Source: Chlorobiota bacterium (GTDB lineage Bacteria > Bacteroidota > Ignavibacteria > Ignavibacteriales > Ignavibacteriaceae). From it: a DNA stretch of 12,838 bases. Positions 6,710 through 12,838 of this stretch are shown here, piece after piece (the first letter of the stretch is position 1; each line of letters opens with the position of its first letter). The notes beneath the pieces were generated by a model. It made no database searches. It saw only the letters and a program-made list of their open reading frames with translations, and was not told the DNA's origin. The stretch is from NCBI GenBank assembly GCA_008363265.1, contig RHKR01000115.1, positions 1-12,838 of the forward strand. The letters run 5' to 3'. Both the position numbers and the translations under genes were made by a program.

Positions 6710-9032
6710 ACTGAAAGCCTGTGCTTCCTTGCAGTAAGCATCGTTCCCACAGTTGTAAAAACAACCACCGTGATCGAGCTGACAGGCATCAGGATCGCCG
6801 CGAAGAGCGGTGATAACTCACCAGCCAAAGCAACGGTGATTCCGATAACATTATAAATCGTTGAGATCACAAAACTGGCCTTGATTATATTCATTGTCGA
6901 TCGCGCTTGGGCCAGAAAGCTAGCCATCTTCTTCAATGAATTCCCATGAAGCAATGAATCGCTCGCGGGCCCTTCTTTCCGTTCTGCTGCAAAACCTCGA
7001 TAAAATTCATCTTATCAGCCGGGGTGCAGTTGAACCGGATGTTTTCCCGGGCGGTGAATTTTACGAGATTTTCTCTCTCGCTGTCATTATCACCAGAGAG
7101 AATGAAGACTTCCGCTCTCTTGCCTGAATCGCTTATGACTCTCTCAATTCCATCACGATATTTGTTCAGAACTTTGAAGTATCCTCTTGAGTTTCCATCT
7201 ATCGATACGAAAACCCTGCTCCCCGTGTTGTCAGTTACGGAAACAGATCTCGTATTATGAATGAACGCCTCTGAGCCGAACTTTATTAAATGACCCTTAA
7301 CAACAGCAGTACCGCCCTTACCGGGAAACTCTTCAAAGTTTTCCACAGAGGGCTCATCATGTCCTGCTAAAGAACGATAAATTATTTTGCTTAAGGGATG
7401 TAAAGAATTCTTAAAAGCCGACCTGATGAGCGCACTCTCATCATCCGGTAAATTATTACCTACAAATTCTATGCCAATTTCCTGATTCTCGGTTAGTGTG
7501 CCGGTTTTGTCAAAAACGATAGTGTCGATGTGGCTGAGATCTTCGACCACATTTACGCTTTTCAGGTAAAATTGATTCCGTCCAAAGATCCGTAGTGTGT
7601 TTCCAAGCGCAAAAGGGGCAGATAAAGCCAATGCACAGGGACAAGCTACTATTAAAACGGCAGTAACCACTGCCAGCATATGTGCAATACCTGAGTCGTA
7701 CCAAAGTATTGCTCCGAGCGTTGCCAGCAATAAAATTGCCAATGTAAAATATTTACTTACCAAATTTGAAAATTTTATGAGCCCGTTTTCTCGATTCTTA
7801 GAAATTATAAAGTCGTTCCAGAGCCTTGTAAGATAACTTTGTGATACTTCCTTTATGATCTCGAGTTCGATCACACCGCCCGATTGTTTGCCACCCGCAA
7901 ATACTTTCTCACCCCGTCCCCGGTACTGCGGGACAGTCTCCCCTGTCACAAAACTGTAGTCGATATTTCCTGTACCTTCGAGCAGTATTGAATCGGCGGG
8001 AATGATCTCATTGTTTCTGACGAGTATCCGGTCTTTAACCTTGATCCTCGAAAGGGGGATAACTTCCTCTTCCCCGCTCTTCGTCCGCCGGGTGATGGAG
8101 ATCGGGAAATAAGATTTATAGTTTCTCTCAAAATTGAAATATTCATATGTCTTGTTTTGAAAGACCTTCCCAATGAGAAGAAAGAATATCAGACCGGCAA
8201 ATGAGTCCATATAACTCTGTCCGGAACCAATGGCTATCTCATAGACACTTCTGCCCCAGAGTGCAAGGATACCGATCGAGAGAGGAAAGTCGATATTGAT
8301 ATATTTCTGTTTCAGGCCCTTCCATGCCGATATGAAATAGTCGGAACTGCTGTAAAAAAGAACAGGTAAGGAGAGCGTGATCATTATAGCATGAAAGAAG
8401 AAGCTTAACGACTCAACGACATCGTCTTTTATCGCGAGATATTCCGGAAAACTAAGCATCATGATGTTTCCGAACGCAAAACCTGCCACACCAACCTTAA
8501 GGTATAGTGATTTATTGAACGATTTAGTGTCTTTCTGTTCAAGTTCATCAAGACTGAGACGCGGTTCATAACCGATCGCATCGAGAATTGTTACAATTTC
8601 ACTGATCTTTATTGAAGGAGAAGCTTTTATGAATACTTTCTTCGCCGGAAAATCGACTCTTGATTCAATTATCCGCTGATCGACTTTATAAAGATTCTCA
8701 AGTAACCAGATGCAGGAACTGCAATGGATGGAGGGGATGAAAAAGGCAAGTTTGAAAAGCTGATCGCTTTTGAATTCGATCAGCTTCTCAGAAATTTCCG
8801 GTTCATCAAGATAGTCGTACCTTTTACCGGCCACTTTCGCTCTCTTTGATGAGCCAGGCGTGTCATTAAGGTTGTAGTAGGTACAAAGGTTGTTCTCTTC
8901 GAGCACCTCATAGACCAGTTTACATCCTTCACAACAGAAATATTTATCTTCTTTCGAGATTGATCCGTCACTGCATGTTTCACCGCAGTGATAACAGACC
9001 AATTTTAGTTCGGTATCAATCGTTTCAGGCAT
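6706..9032 (-). pseudogene. ccoI: ccoI/FixI copper-transporting P1B-type ATPase, frameshifted with internal deletion
   Basis: The start used is the ATG at 9032 (MPETIDTELKL), 34 nt after hydA; the frame is open further upstream, but that part overlaps hydA. Domains in order: N-terminal Cys-rich metal-binding domain (C13, C16, C20, C33, C34, C37), HMA-like domain with CSSC (104-107), actuator TGET (363-366), ion-channel CPC (464-466), phosphorylation DKTGT (509-513), HP (545-546) and SGDND (646-650). This fits the copper exporter that supplies CuB of cbb3 oxidase. After PADKMNFIEVLQQNGKK (residue 687) the frame runs into 12 unrelated codons and a TGA at 6933-6935. The family-like continuation (PASDSLLHGNSLKKMASF, with the last two helices) resumes in another frame from about 6969 to 6706. 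The GDGxND segment, about 30 codons, is missing. Predicted non-functional unless this is a sequence error. Confidence 0.88.
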
Positions 9033-9066
9033 GTTCCACAATTTTCTTCCGTAACCGGTGTCCGAT

Positions 9067-10785
9067 TTACTTACCGTCCCGGGTATGATACGTTGTATGA
9101 AGCAATTCATGCGATGTATGACTTCCTGGCTCCCGAAGAAATTCTTTGTAGAGAGTTTTAACGGACTCATTATCATGCGATCTTCTTGTCACGCTTTGCT
9201 TGTCGATCTCATACAGCGCCTTGACCCGTTTCATTACGTTATCAAGGTTTTGATGTATAGGCTGACCTCCGCCGTTGATACACCCACCCGGGCAAGCCAT
9301 CACCTCTATGAAGTGGTACTTTGACTTACCGGCCAGTACATCTTCGATAAGAGACCTTACGTTCCCTATACCGTTCACAACCGCAACATTTACATCCATC
9401 TCACCAACCTTGATCGAGGCCGATTTTACCCCGTCCATACCACGGATCTGGTCAACCTCGACGTTTTCAAGGTTTTCACCAGTAAGATTATAGTATGCAG
9501 TTCTGAGTGCAGCTTCCATTACACCACCACTTGTTCCGAAGATGGCAGCAGCACCGGTCGACTCACCAAGGGGATTATCGAATTCCTCATCCGGAAGGTC
9601 TGAGAAATCGATACCGGCCATGTTGAAGAAACGAACCAGTTCCCTGGTTGTGAGTACTGAATCGACATCGTGAAGAGCATCGTGTGACAGTTCAGGGCGT
9701 TCCGACTCAAATTTCTTAACAGTACACGGCATGATGGATACCACAAAGATATCTCTTGGATTGAGACCCATCTTTTTAGCATAATAGCTTTTCAGGATCG
9801 CGCCTTCCATCTCATGCGGTGATTTGCAGCTTGAAATGTGCGGGAGGATACCCGGGAAGTTCATCTCCGCAAATTTAACCCACCCCGGGCAGCAGCTTGT
9901 GAACATTGGAAGCGGTTCACCGCTCTGCACCCTGTGTATCAGTTCGTTGGCCTCTTCCATGATGGTGAGATCAGCCGCGAAATTGGTATCGAACACCTTC
10001 TTGAATCCTAGACGGCGAAGACCGCTCACAAGTTTTCCCGTGACATCCGTACCTGCCGGCAGGTGGAATTCTTCACCAAGTGTAGCCCTGACGGCCGGAG
10101 CGATCTGAGCGATCACGTACTTGTTCTTATTCCCAAGCGCAGTTGACACGATCTTCGTTGAACTTCTCTCTCTGAGAGCAGCAGTCGGGCACTGCAGAAT
10201 ACACTGACCGCAAAGGATACAGTCGCTGACATTCAGACCTTTATTGTAAGGAGTTGTAACGATGCTGCCGAATCCCCTGCCGGCAAAATCGATAGCACCT
10301 ATTTTCTGAACTTCGTTACAAACACGTGCACATCTGCCGCAAAGTATACACTTCGCCGGGTCTCTCTCAAGTGATGCACTCGAGACGTCCACAACATGTT
10401 TTCTCTTTTCGCCGGAATACCTGTGTTCTCTCACGGCGTATCGCTCAGCGAGATCCTGAAGTTCGCAGTTCTTGTTCCTGACGCAGATCAGGCAATCCTG
10501 TGGGTGATTTTCAACCAATAGCTCCACAATTGTCTTTCTTGCCCTTCTGACGCGTGGTGAATTGGTCTCTACCACCATGCCTTCCGATACCGGGTAGGCA
10601 CAAGAAGGAAGCAGGTTTCTTTGACCCTCAACTTCAACCACACACATACGGCAGGCACCGGTAGGTGAAAGATTTTTCATGTGGCACAATGTCGGTACTG
10701 AAATTCCGACTGATTTTGCAGCGTCAAGAATTGTCATTCCTTCTTCTGCTTTTACTTTTAGATTATTTATTGTTAATTCTACCAT
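9067..10785 (-). CDS. hydA: [FeFe]-hydrogenase catalytic subunit (HydA, modular CpI-like)
   Basis: A 572-residue enzyme for reversible H2 formation, very close in length and ligand numbering to Clostridium CpI. N-terminal 2Fe-2S domain: C34, C45, C48, C62. His-ligated 4Fe-4S: H94, C98, C101, C107. Two ferredoxin-type 4Fe-4S: C146/149/152/156 and C189/192/195/199. The H-cluster domain has all three signatures: TSCCPGW (C298 proton-relay, C299 ligand), IMPCTVKKFE (C354), and VMACPGGCINGGGQP (C498, C502). A small-subunit-like tail follows. With a NuoF-like gene directly upstream it is likely the catalytic subunit of a multimeric NAD-linked, possibly electron-bifurcating hydrogenase; bifurcation itself cannot be read from sequence. 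The ATG at 10785 has GAGGAA six bases upstream and lies 13 nt after hydB. The H-cluster maturases HydE, HydF and HydG are not in the window. Confidence 0.96.
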   Translation of the reverse strand: MVELTINNLKVKAEEGMTILDAAKSVGISVPTLCHMKNLSPTGACRMCVVEVEGQRNLLPSCAYPVSEGMVVETNSPRVRRARKTIVELLVENHPQDCLICVRNKNCELQDLAERYAVREHRYSGEKRKHVVDVSSASLERDPAKCILCGRCARVCNEVQKIGAIDFAGRGFGSIVTTPYNKGLNVSDCILCGQCILQCPTAALRERSSTKIVSTALGNKNKYVIAQIAPAVRATLGEEFHLPAGTDVTGKLVSGLRRLGFKKVFDTNFAADLTIMEEANELIHRVQSGEPLPMFTSCCPGWVKFAEMNFPGILPHISSCKSPHEMEGAILKSYYAKKMGLNPRDIFVVSIMPCTVKKFESERPELSHDALHDVDSVLTTRELVRFFNMAGIDFSDLPDEEFDNPLGESTGAAAIFGTSGGVMEAALRTAYYNLTGENLENVEVDQIRGMDGVKSASIKVGEMDVNVAVVNGIGNVRSLIEDVLAGKSKYHFIEVMACPGGCINGGGQPIHQNLDNVMKRVKALYEIDKQSVTRRSHDNESVKTLYKEFLREPGSHTSHELLHTTYHTRDGK

Positions 10786-10798
10786 CTCAAGTTCCTCA

Positions 10799-12784
10799 TC
10801 AATTCACATTAATCGCACAGAATCTGCAGGTTTCAAGACACATTCCACACTGGATACATTTTTCCTGATTGATAAAGTGTCCTTCACCTTTCTGACCAAC
10901 AATAGCTTCGTTCGGGCATTTCTTTTTACAAAGTCCGCACCCTGAGCAAAGTGTATTGTCGATTGTGAATGTCAGCAGTTCTTTACAAACTCCCGCACGG
11001 CAGGTTCTTTCGAAAAGGTGCTCTTCGTATTCATTTTTAAAGTATTGAAGACCGGAGAGGATCGGATTTGGTGCCGACTGACCAAGACCGCAGAGTGATG
11101 TATCTCTGATCACGTCAGCCAATCTCTTCAAGCCAACAATTCCTTTAAAGCGAGCGAGTTGATCCATTTTATCGCCTTTGTCATCGTAGGCAACCGGGAT
11201 CCTCTCGATAATTTCCAGCATCCTTTTTGTACCTTCACGACAGGGAACGCACTTGCCGCACGATTCATCTTTTATGAAGTTAAGGAAGAACCGGGCGATA
11301 TCAACCATACAGGTATCTTCGTCCATCACAACGAAACCTCCGGAGCCCATCATCGCGCCGACTTCTTTAAGGGATTCATAATCCACCTGGGTCTTTATTA
11401 CGCTCATCGGCAGACAGCCGCCGGAAGGACCACCGATCTGAACGGCTTTGAACTTCTTGTTGAAAGGGATTCCGCCACCGATCTTGAACACAACGTCTTC
11501 GAGCGTGATACCCATGGGGATCTCCACCAAACCTGTGTTAACAATTTTCCCGGATAGAGCGAATACCTTTGTTCCTTTACTCTTTTCGGTACCAACACTC
11601 GAGAACCATTCGGCTCCCCTGTTGATGATCGACGAGACGTTCGAGAGGGTTTCCACGTTGTTAATAACCGTGGGTTTTCCCCAGAGACCGGAAACGACCG
11701 GGAAAGGAGGTCTTGGTTTCGGCATTCCCCTTTTTCCTTCGATCGAGGCTATAAGAGCTGTTTCCTCGCCACAGACGAATGCTCCGGCACCCTTTTTGAT
11801 CTTCAATCTGAAATTGAATTTGGAATTCAGGATGTTCTCTCCCAAAAGGCCATATTTCTCGCATTCACTTATACAACTTGTGAGTCTGCTTATTGCGAGG
11901 GGGTATTCAGCACGGCAGTAGATGTATCCATAATTCGCGCCTATCGCGTATGCACTGATCATCATGCCTTCGATCAGCTTGTAGGGATCACTCTCGAGCA
12001 CTGATCTGTCCATGAACGCACCGGGATCACCCTCATCCGCATTACAGATGATGTATTTTGTCTCTGACTTCTGCTTCAGAGCAAATTCCCATTTTTTTCC
12101 TGTCGGGAATCCTGCACCACCACGGCCTCTAAGTCCGGAGTTCAGAATCTCTTTAACAACGTCTTCCTGAGACATCAATTTAAGAGCTTTGTTCAGGCCC
12201 TTGAATCCACCGTTTGCGATATAGGTATCGATCGAATCAGGTATGATGACACCACAATTTTCGAGAACTATCTTCTTCTGGTGTTTGAAGAAAGGATCAT
12301 CGTGGAGGGAGGAGCATACGGCCGATTTCCTCTCGTGACTACCGAGGAGGTTTGTTTCAAGAACTCCACCGTCAATGAGCGTGGTCTGAACGAGTTTCGG
12401 AACAAGTTTCGGGGTTACTTCCGAATAAGCGATCCTCTCGCCATTTGGTAATTTAATATCAACGATCGGCTCTTTCGCGCAGTAGCCGATACAACCGGTT
12501 CTTACGATCTGCGCTTCAATATTATTTTTTGCAAGCTCAAGTTTAATAGCCTCCTCTACCTTGCCGGCACCTGCTGCTAGACCGCAGGTTCCTGCGCCAA
12601 TGAAGATCACAGGAAGTTCATGCTCCTTGAACAGGAGCTGTGCATTTAATTTCTTTATCTTAACGGTACATTCCTCACTGTGATGGCACAACGGGCCTTC
12701 GGTACAGCATTGAATGAAATGTTGGCATTGGTTTTCTGGAGTATGCCAGCACTCACTGCAACATTTTTCCATAAAAGTATTCAT
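10799..12784 (-). CDS. hydB: NuoF-like flavoprotein subunit of multimeric [FeFe]-hydrogenase (HydB)
   Basis: A 661-residue soluble electron-transfer subunit. Residues 1-40 are a Cys/His-rich extension (C8, C9, C12, C20, C26, C27, C33, C39). Residues 57-130 are a thioredoxin-like 2Fe-2S domain with C67, C98 and C102. The NuoF core has the FMN/NAD loop RGRGGAGFPTGKKW (219-232), CNADEGDPGAF (247-257), the EEDA-like EETALIASIEGKRG, and an N3-type 4Fe-4S site C509/C512/C515/C565. H589, C595 and C600 may form part of the zinc site reported in HydB-type proteins. Two C-terminal ferredoxin clusters follow: C613/616/619/623 and C643/646/649/653. It would exchange electrons between NAD(H) and HydA. The extra ferredoxin domain separates HydB from respiratory NuoF. 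The ATG at 12784 has a strong GGGGAGG seven bases upstream. Confidence 0.93.
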   Translation of the reverse strand: MNTFMEKCCSECWHTPENQCQHFIQCCTEGPLCHHSEECTVKIKKLNAQLLFKEHELPVIFIGAGTCGLAAGAGKVEEAIKLELAKNNIEAQIVRTGCIGYCAKEPIVDIKLPNGERIAYSEVTPKLVPKLVQTTLIDGGVLETNLLGSHERKSAVCSSLHDDPFFKHQKKIVLENCGVIIPDSIDTYIANGGFKGLNKALKLMSQEDVVKEILNSGLRGRGGAGFPTGKKWEFALKQKSETKYIICNADEGDPGAFMDRSVLESDPYKLIEGMMISAYAIGANYGYIYCRAEYPLAISRLTSCISECEKYGLLGENILNSKFNFRLKIKKGAGAFVCGEETALIASIEGKRGMPKPRPPFPVVSGLWGKPTVINNVETLSNVSSIINRGAEWFSSVGTEKSKGTKVFALSGKIVNTGLVEIPMGITLEDVVFKIGGGIPFNKKFKAVQIGGPSGGCLPMSVIKTQVDYESLKEVGAMMGSGGFVVMDEDTCMVDIARFFLNFIKDESCGKCVPCREGTKRMLEIIERIPVAYDDKGDKMDQLARFKGIVGLKRLADVIRDTSLCGLGQSAPNPILSGLQYFKNEYEEHLFERTCRAGVCKELLTFTIDNTLCSGCGLCKKKCPNEAIVGQKGEGHFINQEKCIQCGMCLETCRFCAINVN

Positions 12785-12838
12785 TGTGTTACCTCCCCGG
12801 ATTTGATTGCAGCTGATTTAGGTTGACCGGTCTGATAT
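12781..12838 (-). CDS. C-terminal tail of an unidentified upstream gene (partial)
   Basis: Eighteen codons, open from the window edge, end in a TGA that overlaps the hydB ATG (ATGA), the same coupling seen elsewhere in this operon. The tail includes TGQPKSAAIKSGEVTQ, which I do not recognise. In HydABC-type loci this place is usually held by a NuoE-like subunit, a small 2Fe-2S ferredoxin or an ATP-binding protein. A second frame is also open here and ends in TAA at 12789-12791, so even the frame choice is uncertain. Confidence 0.4.
   Translation of the reverse strand, partial: YQTGQPKSAAIKSGEVTQ
12792..12798 (-). promoter_or_regulatory. Strong Shine-Dalgarno sequence for hydB
   Basis: GGGGAGG on the minus strand lies seven bases before the hydB ATG at 12784. 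It is the best ribosome site in the window and settles the start that includes the Cys-rich N-terminal extension. Confidence 0.7.

Noticed and set aside
6706..6954. Separate small two-helix membrane protein
   Set aside because: Its sequence matches the C-terminal helices of CcoI and it carries the ATGA overlap with ccoS, so it is the displaced 3' end of ccoI rather than an independent gene.
6933..6980. Programmed ribosomal frameshift in ccoI
   Set aside because: A frameshift alone would not restore the missing GDGxND stretch; the coding sequence itself is absent, and no typical slippery heptamer is seen.
9033..9176. Upstream extension of ccoI to an ATG at 9176
   Set aside because: It would overlap the hydA C-terminus by 110 nt and adds residues unlike CcoI N-termini; the ATG at 9032 places the Cys-rich domain at the expected position.
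10799..12784. NuoF of respiratory complex I
   Set aside because: The two extra C-terminal 4Fe-4S motifs, the N-terminal thioredoxin-like domain and the adjacent [FeFe]-hydrogenase fit HydB-type subunits rather than NuoF.

Overview
The window is a bacterial chromosomal segment read entirely on the minus strand, with no RNA gene, insertion sequence or CRISPR array that I can see. Gene order in the direction of transcription (high to low coordinates) is: tail of an unidentified gene, hydB-like, hydA-like, ccoI (broken), ccoS, ccoNO (fused), ccoQ, ccoP, ccoG, ccoH, a TauE/SafE-family membrane gene, then, after a 74-nt gap, the 5' part of a porX-like response regulator. The fused ccoNO, the PorX-type regulator (a type IX secretion regulator known from Bacteroidota) and moderate-to-low GC point to the Bacteroidota/Ignavibacteria side of the FCB group. 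This is inferred from gene content; I cannot place it more finely.

Right part (about 9067-12838): two subunits of a multimeric [FeFe]-hydrogenase. The NuoF-like flavoprotein carries FMN/NAD and Fe-S sites. The catalytic subunit has all three H-cluster signatures intact. This pair is typical of NAD-linked, probably electron-bifurcating (HydABC-type) hydrogenases; the NuoE-like third subunit is not in the window and would be expected further upstream.

Middle and left (about 685-9032): a complete cbb3-type (high O2 affinity, proton-pumping) cytochrome oxidase structural and assembly cluster. CcoN/O/Q/P form the enzyme. CcoI (Cu-exporting P-type ATPase), CcoS, CcoG, CcoH and the SafE-family protein serve assembly and copper handling. 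Genes overlap (ATGA or TAATG junctions) or lie within 40 nt of each other, so the whole block from hydB to the SafE gene looks like one transcription unit. That would couple fermentative/H2 metabolism with microaerobic respiration.

The most notable anomaly is in ccoI. Around 6967-6974 the reading frame shifts, and about 30 codons expected to encode the P-type ATPase GDGxND hinge segment are absent. The protein therefore stops early, and the last two membrane helices continue in another frame. It is either a real inactivating deletion or an assembly/sequence error. Other points of interest are an 8-Cys/4-His N-terminal extension on the HydB-like protein, a CCH metal-ligand-like C-terminus on the SafE-family protein, and a perfect 11-bp AT-rich inverted repeat between the cco operon and porX. 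I did not find a clearly new system: most of the window is a recognisable hydrogenase plus cbb3 oxidase locus.
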